Shown: one piece after another, positions 23,001 through 34,000 of the stretch
Position numbering within the stretch: position 1 is the first letter of the stretch
How the letters are laid out: every line of letters starts with the position of its first letter
NCBI GenBank assembly: GCA_949825065.1
Contig: OX463842.1
Location: 33,906,480 to 33,970,479, forward strand
DNA: 64,000 nt
Source of the DNA: Odontocerum albicorne
Taxonomy: Eukaryota > Arthropoda > Insecta > Trichoptera > Odontoceridae
Direction: 5' to 3'
Position numbers and translations under genes: made by a program
Notes under the pieces: model-generated
What the model saw: only the letters and a program-made list of their open reading frames with translations
Database searches by the model: none
What the model was told of the DNA's origin: nothing

Positions 23001-25049
23001 CAGGTTATATACTCGTATATAATATTTTAAGAGTTAAATATATTAGGAGTTAACATAAGTTGTGTCCGTTTTTTTCCAATTGAAAAATTAGCACCAAAAG
23101 TAAAACAAAATGGTAAATGTTATACATCATTCGAAAGAAAATTTTCAGCTCTACAAGATATTGTGTTTGCTTTTACGTTACATATATTATTTTATTTGAT
23201 TACAAGCCTTCAAAATGGAATCTCAAGTAGACGAAAGTGAGCATTTTCGACACCTCCTTCTGTTCGCGTTTAATCGAGAGAATAAAGCTGCTCGTGATAT
23301 TTGCGAAGTGTACGGTGAAGATGCTATGAATGAAAGGACAGCTCGTCGATGGTTTTTGCGTTTCAAAGACGGTAATTTCGACCTGAAAGATGTGGAGCAT
23401 TCCGGACGACCAGTGGACTTCGATGAAGACCGCTTAAACCATATTATTCATGAAGATCCCCTTCAAGCATTTTTTATCACCATTTTTAAACCATTTTTCA
23501 TCACCAGTAATGATGCGGTAAAGGAACCTTTGCTTGTGACCATGCGTAGCTCGATGACGCGCGAGTAAACCAGCAGAAATTGTCGAACGTTAATTTTTGT
23601 TGTTTTCACTCAAAACATGTGGAACCCAAGCGCCGAACTTCTGGACTTTTCCCATTGATTTAAGATGGCGGTATACAGTCATGTGACTACAATTCATCTG
23701 TTCAGCCAATTCTACGGTGGTTTGAAGGGGATCTTTACTTTACTTTACGTTTAAAGGAACATTTACCATTTTGTTTTACTTTTGGTGCTAATTTTTAAAT
23801 TGAAAAAAAAACGGACACAACTTATGTTAACACCTAATCAAAAGGTAAAATCGAAGCCATGTGAAAATAATATGCAAAACCGCACACCTTTTGCGCAATT
23901 CGTGAAAATCTCACAATTGAAGCTTTGCTTGTACTTATGGTAGGTGCATCACTCTTCAATACATTGTAAAAGTATTTTGTTTTATCGAAATTTGTATTGT
24001 TTTATATTAATGCTTTTTTTTCATAATCCCGATAATTTTTGATCTAAAGATCAAATTCCATTTGAAATTGTTAAACTTGTCAACACGAATTGGTCAATGC
24101 GGGTTGGAAGACCGGAGTAGCACTTCTTATTTTAGCATTACATCACTGGACCAGACTCTCATCAAGAGCGTCCTAACTCGGGAACCGGATTCAATCCGTG
24201 GCCAAGAAATTAATATGTATCAGATGTACTCGAACGGCATACTTGTTCAAAACCGGTTTCTTACATAACGATGTGATTTTTACAAAAAAAATGGTATTTT
24301 TTTATATTTTAAAGCTATTTCATAAACAAACTTTTATATGTAAGTAATAATCCAAGAAAAAAACATTGTCAATGCATTAGTGTATAATAGAAGAGTTCTA
24401 TGTATTTTCAATGTTCTAGTGAATCTAAAAGCCGCCAACCTTCGTGGCTTACTTGGAAAGACGCCTGTCGTTCAACCCGGGGATTGGGGGGTTCGATTTC
24501 CGTTAATTTCCGATTTAAAAAACCAGCCTGTTTTCACTCAAAGTCTCTTTAACATATTTCTGATTGGTTGGGAGAGATTTTTATACGTCAATAAATTCAC
24601 CAGGCTGTACTGTAAACAATGACAACCTCCGAGGCCTAGTTGGTACGACGCTTGATTTTCACGTGGGAATTAAAAATGGCATTAAAAATTACATTAAAAA
24701 AGGCACTTGTCTGGTAAAAAGTTCGTCTGGTAACAATACTCACATGCACTAAATGTGTGCGTGTTGTCACTTCACGTGCAGCGTAGTATTCCAAAGGCGC
24801 ACGATAACGAATCGCGAATTCCTGTGATTGTAAACCTAAAGGCTTGATTAATAGGACCGAAGATAATGTTGTCCTTGGCCACGTTCTTTAATATGTCCGA
24901 ATTGCCAATTCTGATATCTTGAATAGTTACCATACGAATGATTGAAGAACTGTATGATATACAACGAAAGTGTTATACAATACAAAAGTGAAATAAATAT
25001 TGCAGTTATATACGAGTACATCAATCGACGTTTTAAAACATACCATAGC
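14036..25049 (-). CDS. SRD5A3: Polyprenol reductase (SRD5A3-like), at least four exons, 5' end not found
   Basis: The enzyme reduces polyprenol to dolichol in the ER membrane for N-glycosylation. In transcript order the exons are 24931-25049 (probable), 17274-17471, 15499-15797 and 14036-14128. The last three are firm. They join in phase and read through IQCYRRFYETFFVQIF, QDQDIPFIDATTIF, LANLRKDKKTDK, IPRGGWFEYVSCPHQL and YPKNRKALIPYVI, then TAA. These match the steroid 5-alpha-reductase C-terminal domain and the SRD5A3 C terminus. The 24931-25049 exon encodes WYVLKRRLMYSYITAIF followed by a hydrophobic segment. It fits the position of the first membrane region and its donor phase (one base) fits the next acceptor, but the similarity is weak. 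AATAAA on this strand lies at 13996-14001. The first exon is missing, possibly in or beyond the N gap. The intron between the first two listed exons is 7.5 kb and holds a Helitron and two mariners. Confidence 0.85.
14560..14650 (-). repeat. SINE body fragment, copy c
   Basis: On the minus strand this reads ggttttcacttaaggcacct, then tctggttgcttggaaaagat, the body block of the SINE without a tRNA-like head. Confidence 0.55.
14660..15030 (-). mobile_element. LINE (RTE-like) C-terminal fragment
   Basis: The minus-strand frame reads KKNTLRWFGHVELMNEERLT and GKRVRARPRKVWLNR, the typical end of the RTE-like reverse transcriptase polyprotein, followed by the family 3' tail (gacagagatgcctac-like). 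It is in the last SRD5A3 intron, in the same orientation as the gene. Confidence 0.75.
16340..16490 (+). repeat. Dispersed non-coding repeat, copy 2
   Basis: Shares the order of short blocks gtcaagagctgcact, gatttgataaattc, cccatccaacatc and gatgtgaagtg with the copy at 740-1125. It lies in the SRD5A3 intron. The preceding 16040-16260 (ggggatgggagtctcgggga onward) looks like another part of a dispersed repeat. Confidence 0.4.
16480..16630 (+). repeat. SINE head fragment, copy d
   Basis: Contains catctggaagtttcaggttc then aatcc (B-box-like), and further on gtttgtttttttatcagtta, a decayed form of the SINE block. Assigned by order of blocks only. Confidence 0.35.
17180..17245 (+). repeat. aagtagc-rich dispersed repeat, copy
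   Basis: Reads ttgaaaagtagctgaaacag then tgctactttttcaaagcagc. It is nearly collinear with 15935-15990 and 25435-25500. It is next to the SRD5A3 exon donor at 17274. Confidence 0.4.
17860..17995 (-). mobile_element. LINE fragment, C-terminal block
   Basis: Reverse complement of the fragment at 33595-33770 (cagagaagttt-gtgtac, cttaagttattaaatg). The plus copy there translates as FGQRSFVY and KLFNALPKAIR, like the end of CR1/Jockey reverse transcriptases. Confidence 0.5.
18313..18420 (+). mobile_element. LINE 3' tail fragment
   Basis: Shares gttctctcttgctatccctctg and ggggaaacggcgcgattttat with the tail at 32690-32745 (gttctctctgcctaccccgacagagaaacggc), the 3' end of the RTE-like family. Confidence 0.5.
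18899..19063 (-). CDS. Small open frame with a hydrophobic N terminus, unknown
   Basis: ATG at 19063 gives 54 codons: MINNTYGPRMIFLIRVVFLF, then ATGIDLNLDMLSNGEYPIGI and a basic end. The first 25 residues look like a signal sequence. I recognise no family, and it may be the first exon of something or chance. It lies just outside the Helitron 5' end. Confidence 0.2.
   Translation of the reverse strand: MINNTYGPRMIFLIRVVFLFATGIDLNLDMLSNGEYPIGIHYEQTSKKRNEQNY
19666..20980 (-). mobile_element. Mariner B inside the Helitron
   Basis: 1315 bp between TA at 19664-19665 and 20981-20982. Inverted termini are CGAGGCRTATCCAGAAAGTA then AGTGTACTGA. It is the fuller sister of mariner A. The minus-strand transposase is in three frames: 20812-20426 (SIQSPAKCEIRGVIRYLVWK, GRTSVHDDQRSGRPS), a middle frame with VTGDETWVAHYTPET, and 20210-19752 ([36 protein letters not shown]). 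The catalytic residues are D, D34D, all kept. Two frameshifts inactivate it. Confidence 0.93.
21455..22560 (+). pseudogene. Helitron Rep/helicase fragments
   Basis: Fragments of the replication initiator protein. 21708-21944 reads NVGRLTIWPSSYTGSPRHMH and YAQDAIAYVRHYGCPDLF (Helitron-like N domain). 21966-22409 reads VDRHDIIARVFRQKLKSLM, then WQKRGLPHAHILIWL with the His-x-His of the HUH endonuclease, then [20 protein letters not shown] and CSKRYPRALV. A stop at 21942-21944 and a frame change around 22409 break it. The tyrosine motif and the PIF1 helicase are not present. Confidence 0.88.
23046..23834. mobile_element. Mariner with an inverted interior
   Basis: 789 bp between TA at 23044-23045 and 23835-23836. 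Inverted termini GTTAACATAAGTTGTGTCCG continue inward for about 60 bp. The plus strand (23215 onward) encodes the transposase N terminus, SEHFRHLLLFAFNREN to NHIIHEDPLQ. The protein then continues on the minus strand from about 23740 down to 23480, as DPLQTTVELAEQMNCSHMTV, GAWVPHVLSENN and the first catalytic motif ITGDEKW. The second half of the gene is missing. Confidence 0.85.
24430..24680 (+). repeat. Two adjacent tRNA-derived SINEs, copies e and f
   Basis: Copy e (24433-24625) has cttcgtggcttacttgg, ggttcgatttcc, tttcactcaaagtctcttta, gattggttgggagagat and caccaggctgtactgtaaac. It is followed at once by a second head, ctccgaggcctagttggtac, whose body is lost after about 24680. Confidence 0.7.
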
Positions 25050-25202
25050 CTATTTGTTTTGTTTAAACTGTAAATATTATATATGGTTGGTTCACCTATA
25101 ACATATGTGTATGTCACATACAGGTTTTCCCTGCGATCTACTTTTCATCTGAGCTGCAACTAGCTATGACCTTATGTTAATATTTATCAATACATAACGA
25201 TA

Positions 25203-25335
25203 ACTTGCATGGCCTAGTAGTAAAACTCTTGTCTGTCATCCGGAGTTTGTCGGATTCAATTCGCGATGCTGACAAAAAAATATATCAGTCAGTTTTTTAC
25301 ATTCACTTTTGATACATTCCTGATTAGCAGGAAGC
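25203..25335 (+). repeat. tRNA-derived SINE, copy g
   Basis: The head is gcatggcctagtagtaaaac and gtcggattcaattcgc. The body is decayed (gtcagttttttacattcact, ttcctgattagcagg). Confidence 0.6.
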
Positions 25336-25639
25336 AGTGTTAAGTAGTGCAGTAAAAGTAGCGTACTTCGTCCAAAGAATATGTGTAAAGAAGCGCCGCT
25401 ACTATTGTATTTTTAACTCCGAATACTTGAGATTGGAAAAGTAGCCATAATAATTGAAACAGTGCCACTGCAAAGTAGCTTCAACAATATTGCTTTTTAT
25501 TAAAATGAACGCAATTTAAGGGATATTACCTATATGAAAGATGTCTAGTAAAAGGTTTGAAATTAATGTAGCGAAATCAAAGGTGATGGTTATAGAAATA
25601 AATGTGGTAAAAAGTGTGTGCGACGTATGGGTTAACTGG

Positions 25640-26018
25640 AATTTCCTTTTCAGGAAACCAACGTTCGTATCGTGCGTATCGTGACAATTAATCTAGGAGT
25701 GACAATCGACCGTGGCCTGGGTATGTTATCCTATATAAGATCGTCCCTGCTGAGTGCAAGAAAAGCTTTTCAAACTGTTTCACGCTTGGCGAAGCCCATA
25801 TGGGGCCTACCGTTCCGTACGAGCAGACTCTATTATAGTGCAGTATTCTTGGGAATTGTGTGCTATGCAGCCACGTGGTGGCAACATAGAATTGGTTACC
25901 AGATGCCAGGAGGATGCTGATTGGCGGTCAACAGTATGCGCTGTTGGCTATCGCCAAGACTCATAGGACATGCTCGGCGGAAGCACTCCTGGTCTAAACG
26001 GGGCTCGCTCTGTTAGAT
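25640..26018 (+). mobile_element. R1-like LINE reverse transcriptase C-terminal fragment
   Basis: Reads LGVTIDRGLGMLSYIRSSLL, then SARKAFQTVSRLAKPIWGLP and YYSAVFLGIVCYAATWW. After a frameshift it gives GGQQYALLAIAKTHRTCSAE and ALLVLNGARS. This is the thumb and connector region of R1/LOA-type elements. It is cut by the N gap. Confidence 0.75.
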
Positions 26019-26218
26019 NNNNNNNNNNNNNNNNNNNNNNNNNNNNNNNNNNNNNNNNNNNNNNNNNNNNNNNNNNNNNNNNNNNNNNNNNNNNNNNNNN
26101 NNNNNNNNNNNNNNNNNNNNNNNNNNNNNNNNNNNNNNNNNNNNNNNNNNNNNNNNNNNNNNNNNNNNNNNNNNNNNNNNNNNNNNNNNNNNNNNNNNNN
26201 NNNNNNNNNNNNNNNNNN
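26019..26218. other. Assembly gap, 200 N
   Basis: A run of exactly 200 N, the usual placeholder for a gap of unknown size. It interrupts an R1-type retrotransposon remnant and lies between the divergent SRD5A3-like and EXOC7 genes. Confidence 0.99.
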
Positions 26219-26625
26219 ATTTGTTGAAGTATATGAATGTATGAAGAAGAGTCCAGATAAAGTATGCTAGAGTGAAATAAAGGGGAAGGAACACGATGTG
26301 GAAGAAATACGTGATGTAATTATTGTGTTCAAGTATTGAGGGAAATTTAAAAAATAAGGAGTTGATGCGATGAGGTCTAAAATAATGATGAAATGTATAA
26401 GAGAGTATGAATTAGTTATCTCAAGATTGATATAGACAAGGTTTAAAACAGGGTGGATACATGTGCATGTAGAAAGTGCTCACAAAACCCAGATGTAGCA
26501 TCTCACGACTACCAACAATGGTGCTAAACTAAAAAATTTCAAAGCGTGCGTGTGGATAGAAAGGTGTGAAAATCTGAGTTCTCTGTGTGGAGATCTGAGT
26601 TCTCAAAAGGGAAATAGCATGATGG
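26219..26625. other. Short stretch right of the gap, probable LINE relic
   Basis: Multiple frames with stops (for example SPDKVC, VEEIRDVIIVF). Composition resembles the RTE-like element at 46560-48611. No host exon was recognised, although EXOC7 5' exons were sought here. Confidence 0.3.
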
Positions 26626-26631
26626 TATGTA

Positions 26632-27901
26632 CGAGGGCGATCCGATAAGTACTAGCCTTAGTATCGCAAGAGCAATTTTTTATCGCGTAGTACATTCTCG
26701 TTGACAGCTACTGTCAAAATTTCAGCCGAATCGGATGCGTAGTTTTGTTTTGACCGTGTGTGGAAGCGAGCGTGTCCGCGGATTTGAGAAAAATGGAAAA
26801 AGAGCAATATCGGTCGATGATTCGATTCTTGTTTTTGAAAGGGAAATTGCGCAGCGAAATCAAAGAGCGCTTGGATGCTGTGTACGGTGACTCTTCTCCT
26901 TCGATGGCGACCGTCAAAAATTGGTTTAACGAGTTTCAACGTGGTCGCACGTCGGTTTCTGATGAGCCACGCCCAGGTGCCCCGAAAACGGCTACCACGG
27001 AGGATAACGTGACAAAAATCCACGATCTTGTATTGGCAGACCGCCGATTGAAGGTGCACGAGATAGCTCAGACAGTAGGCATCTAAAAAGATCGCATGGG
27101 TCATATCCTGCATGAAGAATTGGGCATGAGAAAGCTGTCGGCGCGATGGGTGCCGCGTTTGCTCACTCCGGACAAGCGCAACTGTGAGACCACTTCAGAG
27201 TAGTGTTTGACGATGTTTAAGCGCAATCCGAAGGAGTTTCTGCGTCGTTTCGTGACCGTCGACGAAACATGGATACACTGGTACACACCCGAGACCAAGG
27301 AACAGTCGAAACAGTGGACTTCACCCGGCGAACGTGCTCCGAAGAAGGCGAAGACTGTCCTATCGGCCGGAAAGGTGATGGCCACCGTTTTCTGGGATTC
27401 AAAAGGTGTGATCTACATCGACTTCCTGGAGAAGGGCAAAACGGTCACAGGGCTCTACTATGCCGAATTATTGGGCCGATTCGACGCCAAATTGCAGAAA
27501 AAACGGCCCCATTTGGCGAAGAAAAAAGTGCTCTTCCATCATGACAACACACCGGCTCACACCTCCGCCTTCGCCTCGGCCAAATTGGTAGAATTAGGCT
27601 ACGAACTGCTGCCCCATCCACCGTATTCTCCGGATTTGGCCCCGTGCGACTTCTTTTTGTTTCCAAATTTGAAAGTCACTCGCCGGGCAGAAATTTGAGT
27701 CGAATGAGGAGGTTATCGCCACCACGGAGGCCTACTTTGCAGACCTCCAGAAAACGTATTTTTCAGACGGGTTAAAGAAGTTGGAGCATCGCTGGGTCAA
27801 GTGTATCGAACTCAAAGGAGATTATGTTGAGAAATAAATCGCCACTTTTTCAAAATTTTTGTTATTCTTTTGTAGGCTAAGTACTTATCGGACCACCCTC
27901 G
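26632..27901 (+). mobile_element. Mariner, copy 1 of the cgagggyggtccgataagta family
   Basis: 1270 bp between TA at 26630-26631 and 27902-27903. The transposase keeps the first catalytic motif TVDETWIHWYTPET, which is mutated in the sister copy at 36958-38249, and FHHDNTPAHTS with PYSPDLAPCDFFLF. It is broken by a stop after AQTVGI (27084-27086), another stop at about 27201-27203 in the HTH-catalytic linker, and a frameshift near 27670 (NLKVTRRAEI in place of NLKKSLAGQKF). Confidence 0.92.
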
Positions 27902-28052
27902 TATGTATACATATCAACAACTAAGGAACGAAGTCACAATTTTGCTATATTCTTAATGTTTTTCAGTGGTCAAATAATATATTAATATGATGCTTAAATA
28001 AATTAAGCAAATATCTTAGTTATCATTCTTCCTAATTATAGTATTATTCTAG

Positions 28053-31000
28053 GCCATGAACAAACTTTCAGAGGCTCAAACCTATTTTAACAAAAATAAT
28101 CCACATAGTGTAGAACTGGAAAATGTTGTAAGTATTAAATTTTGTTTTTTATACTTTAACATAAATTTTTTTATTTTTCTTATCACAACACTTTTTTTCG
28201 ATTTATAAGTATTACTACCATTTTATCTTACAGTTAAACATTGTTTGATTTCAAATGTTTTTTTAACAGAATAAACTTCATTCTGCGGGAATATTGAAGC
28301 TAGAGAGTGAACTAAAAGATTTATTAGTCAAACACAGCAAACCAATTTTACCAATTGTACTATTAGATCTTATTGCTATGGACGAAGGTATGTTTTTGAA
28401 ATGAATGTATTAAATTTTAGTAAATTAAGAATTTTAGTAAGTTACAGGTCTAGTAAGTTAAATCTCTTGTTATATGTAATCCCACTTTACGCAATTTCGT
28501 TATAAAGTGATTTAAATTAAATTTAAAAAAAAGAATTATAAGTCAATTTGAATACACCTCATTGAAAGGAATAAGCTAGGCTAATAAGATATAAAATTAA
28601 TAATTTAATTGGCATTTTAAGGTAAATTTTTTCATTTGGAACCAATCTCACCCAGATTAAAATCAATTCGCTTTACATGTTTTTCTAGTTACGTGATTTT
28701 TCCTAGTATCAAATAATCGTGTAAAGCAAAGGATACCTGTATTTTTTAAATTTAAATTTATTCATCATCATCATTACCTTATATGTTCCACCAGGAACAA
28801 CGAAATGCCATAAAACACCTTCATCCAGGTCAGTCCACAACCCGCCACTCCACATCCTCCCATGTAAGGTCGAGACTATGAATCTCCCTATTATATCAGT
28901 TTATGGTGTAAGATGGGCATCTGATTAAACTTATTAGTGGAATCAAATTATGAATGATCTCAATACTAATTGGATTTAAACTATGACTTAGTTATGTAGC
29001 TCAAGTAACTTGTTGATACAATAGTTTTAAGTTGGCTTTGAACTCTATTTTTTTATTTCTTGATTCAGAGAAACCTTTTTTATTCTAATTTTGGCTGTTT
29101 TGTTTATGTTTAAATTTATTATGTAATGGTGTCCAAAGTTAACAATAGGTTATAATTTCCAAGTATTACACAAACTTATTCAATTGTATTTTGAAACTGG
29201 CACAGTTACTTAGTATTGAAAATATAAATTTATTTATCAAGTTGATGAGAGTTTGCAACAGGGTATTTGTTGTATAATCAATGAGGTTTTTAATAAGGCA
29301 ATACTATGAGATTTTTCGGTAACTATCCTTACGCTTCAAAAAAGTAAATAATAAATACCCTAAAGCCATGGCACCTCAATCCCCTTAGAAAGTCACAACC
29401 TTATTCCATTTTAAACTCAACTTTTGCAACACTCTAGCTTCTTCGTCGCATTCTGCTTTATCTGTACCACAACCTTAAATATCTATCCCTACTTGGACAA
29501 TTTCTGTTTTGGGAACAGCTAGAATTGCAGGGAGCCATGTCTGGTCTGTATGGACTTGTGGAATGTGGTTCTTGGCCAAAAAATCTGGATGAGATGAGAT
29601 GAGTGCTTGTCATCACTTTTTCAGATAAGAACGTTATTTCCTCACTGATTCTCATAATCTCCTCAAAACTCCTTGGTAGTATTCCTTGTTTACCCTCTTA
29701 TCTTGTGAAGTTTATTCATGGTGAATGACACCATCAAGGTCAAAGACAAAGTGGGCATTGCCCTTGATATTACTCCGACTTAGGTGCATTTTTTTTGGTT
29801 GTTCTTTTGGTGTTTACCACTAATAAGATTAGGCTTTTATCTCAGAGTTAAAACCGTAGATCCATGATTCGTGACCAGTAATAACCTTTTTGAAGAAATT
29901 AGGGTCGTTGTTGACTACATTCAACAAGTCCTCGGCCATTCTCACTTAGAGCTCCTTCAGCTGATGCATTAGGAGTTGTGAAATCAGTTTTGCAGTTATC
30001 CCTAGATCTTGAAATTTCTGAAACAATGATTTTTGGAATGCTAAGGTTTTTTCCAACTCTCCTACAGTCAAACTACAATTTTCATCAACTGCTACACATT
30101 TCACATTTTCAGGGATTCCGGTAGATGCAGTCCAAACAGGACAAGGATCGCTTACAACTGAATCGCAGCCATCTTTGAATTGTCAAAACCACATTTTAGT
30201 TTGATTTTCATCTATAGATTCAACCCTCAAAGCCTTACTAACAATTGTTTCTGTATTCAAATGTCCCAAGTTCTTGGCAATATTTCATGCAAATTCGTTG
30301 CTTAACAAGTTTGGTCATCGTGAAAAAATCAGAGATGTGACTTGCTCAGTATCTCACGCCACTGCATCACAATTTTAATACAATAGCTTCATGGAATGTG
30401 ACATGTGCACTAAAATTAACTCTGACTAGTCCTTAAATTTCATTGCAAAATAAAACCAGGGAGAATTGTCATTGGTCAGATAAGTACTGGACATACTTCA
30501 TCTATTTTTTTTGTTCAATGGTATTTAAGTTGTTGCAAGTGCACATATTTTTTTATTTGGATTAAAGATTGTATTAATTAAAATGAAAAAAAAAGTATTC
30601 ATTACAATTATAGTCAATACAAGTAATGTATTTCTTTAGTATTCTAAAATATTTGAGTTTAAAAGAAGAAGATTATCAAGGGCTTTCATGGCTCAAATTG
30701 TAAAGCTTAAGTTTTTTTCAGAAAGGCTTTAAAATCAAACATTTTGGAATTATATTTTAATTTTATATTCTATACAGTTTATCGTGTAAATAATTTAATT
30801 TACAAAATATATTTTTTCTATTTTAAGATTCAAGTGTTGAGAGTGCTCTACCTAGTTTGGGAATGCCAATAGCTGCGTTAGAAGATTTGCGATCCATGTG
30901 TCAGTGGTTAAATAATGCGGGAAAAAATTCTTATACTTCCCTTATTGGATCTGTCAGGGGAACTGTTGTCTACAAATCCTTGATTGCATTAAAGGAACAT

Positions 31001-34000
31001 CAGCGGACTAGCAGCGGAGGAAGTATGCAAAGATCACACTTAACACATTCACCTATGCCGGTTGGTCATGTTTACATAATATACATATTATTTCTTTAAT
31101 TTCTGACATATAAAGTAAAATATGTTACTTTTTTCAGAGAACAAAACTAATTCACAGAACAGAGAGTACAGCTAGGAAAACATCAAGTCGATTACACAAG
31201 GCGTAAGATTACATTTTTTACTTATGTGTATTTTCTTATCTCTTTCCACTTGAAGTTTTTGATCTTCATTTTTAAGCAATATTAATAAAAAATTGCTTGT
31301 AAAAAGCATGGTGCATTTTTAAAAATACTATAACAAAATATTTGCCTACTAAATCTGTAAAAATTTGTTTATGAAAAATTCTTTTCCAAATTGAAAAAAA
31401 AAAATTTCATCCTCCATGACATATATAATTGCATTCTATGTCTTAAAATCGCTCAACTATAACTTGTATTGTCTGTTGGTTAACCTTATTTCCCTAATCA
31501 ATATGATTGTAAATTGAGAAATAAATAAAAAAAAAATAATACAAATCATTGATACAACACAAAACCATCAATTACGATGTAAGTGTACCTGCTAAATACA
31601 GTAGCATGTCTCCACTTAGGGCCTGTGCGCTTTAAGATAAAATCAAGAAGGTTTCGGGTGCAAATAATTAAACATGTGCGCTGCATTACTGTTTTTTGTG
31701 GAATCCAGTAATCTTACATACATACATATCACGCTGTGTCCCTTGCAAAGTAGGCAGAGAGAACAGATCTCTAAACCTTTCTATCCAAACAATTTTCGCG
31801 CCTCCACATTCATACACATTTTTTTTATATTGTCATGCACGACTTTTTACTATTCATACTTCTCACTTCACCATTTGGTCCAGCTACGTTTTCTTCATTC
31901 TACCTCTTCCATGCACAGCTTGCACTTTTGACTTGTATACTTGCTTAGTAATTTTTTCATCATTCATTCTCTCAACTTCTGTATATAGTTAGTTCATTAA
32001 AAAGGTTTGAGATTTTGAATATCTATAATAAAAATATTTCTAATACTGAATATAAATTTGAGAAAATTGTTATATGTAAACTTTGAACACATTTTAGATT
32101 GGAAAAAAAAGCAAACAAAATGTTTTTGAAGGCATCACAAACATTAGAAAACTCTACTGGCCTCACATTAGGTCCTAGGAGAAGCGTATCTCATACAGGT
32201 ATATATATGTATTATTTATTTTAAATCTTTTTTTCTTTTTGTGTCACTAGACCAGTGTGAATGTTAAATTTAATTTAATTTGTTTTGTTCCAGATGGAGA
32301 TGATTGGACTGGGGGTGCGGAGCAAGACATGGAACAATATCTAGAGCTCGTAATGGGATTACACAGGCTAATGAAGGCTGAACAGATGCTGCTGGTGGGT
32401 CTTGTACCATTAGCTCAGCAGCACACTGTCTTTGAAAGCATTGTCAGAGATGCTTTGGATTTAGTTGTTCAAGATGGAGAGGTAAAATGAAAAAAAAAAT
32501 TTTTTTTAATTTCGTAATAAAAGTGAATGTCTTTTTTGTTTACTACTTTTATGATGTATGTATAATTTGTCAATAGTCAATATTGACTAGGATCATTGTA
32601 AAAAGAGCTACTAAAAAATCTGAAAGAAGGAAATGTAAAAAGTCAGAGATCATAGGAGCTTTATGAGGTGTATTGACCTAAAAGAAAAGTTTGGCACTCT
32701 GTTCTCTCTGCCTACCCCGACAGAGAAACGGCCGGATGGTATATATATATATATGGATATGGAAATAATATATTTGTTGTTTACAGACGGTTTTTACTTT
32801 TTAGAATATAGCAACACGAGCAAAAAAATGTATGAGTCGCCATGATTTTGGATCTGTGTTGATAGTGTTCCCAATATTGAAACAATTGCTCGCATTAAAA
32901 CCAGAGTTTGAGCGTACTGTGGAACATTGTGACATCAATGTCAAATCCAAATTTACTTCAATATTGACAACATTACATACAACTGTAAGTAAATTAAACA
33001 TTTTATTTCCATCATTGCTATTCCATTCAAATTATTGCTACAAATATGAAACATCTGACTTCCACTATTGAGTTTTGAATCATCTTTGTCTTACAATGGT
33101 ATTATTTTAGATATGTTTTTAATCTCAATTTGTTTCTGAATAATTTGACAGTTCTGCATAAGTCTTCAATTTTTATGTTAAATTTTCTCTGACATATGCA
33201 TTATATACTACATATGTGATTTTAATTTGATTACTTTTATTGATGATTATTAAAAATTTATTTCTAGGGTGTTAAAGCTTTGGAAGATTTCATTGAAGGT
33301 GTTAAATCGGACAGTGGAGTTTTACCTGTTGATGGAACAGTTCATGAATTAACTACAAATGTACTAGTTTTCCTCGACCAGTTGCTAGACTTTGCAGATA
33401 CTATAGGTACATTTTTGTTTGTATTTAACCCTTTTTTAGTTTAGTTTATAATGACAATGAAGGTTAATTACAGATATAAAATAATGATTTCATGAAAATG
33501 AAATCCAATTTTAAGTTAAAAAATAGCAGTTTGAATGTTGTATGCATTTAGAAAAAAACTGCGTAATTGAACCAAGTATTTATAAAACAAGAGGAACAAA
33601 CTTTAGATTGAAAAAAATACCATGTATGCAAAAGACCTTCGGACAGAGAAGTTTTGTGTACTCCTAAGTTATTTAATGCATTACCAAAAGCCATAAGATA
33701 TATTAAAATATATGATAAATAAAAACTGGAATTGAAAAAGGGCTGATAGAATTCAGACCAGACTTAGTAAGAGATAATTTCAAAACTAGATGAAAACTAA
33801 AATTGAATCAAAATTATGCAATGGAAAAATATTTCTTGTGCAGTTCCCTCTTCATTTAACTATTTTGTGGATTGATAAAGCATTGGTTTCCTAAGAAAAT
33901 GGTGTCGTTATATAGCGCACATAACAAAACATTGTCTATGCAAACCAATGGCGTTGGTTTCCTAGAGTGCGTTGGTTGTAAGTGTAATGTCAAGTAGCAA

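Noticed and set aside
25970..26294. Open frames running through the N gap
   Set aside because: They consist of unknown bases and carry no information.
28056..28127. ATG at 28056 as the EXOC7 start
   Set aside because: It aligns about 110 residues into Exo70 and follows an in-frame GCC directly after a splice acceptor.
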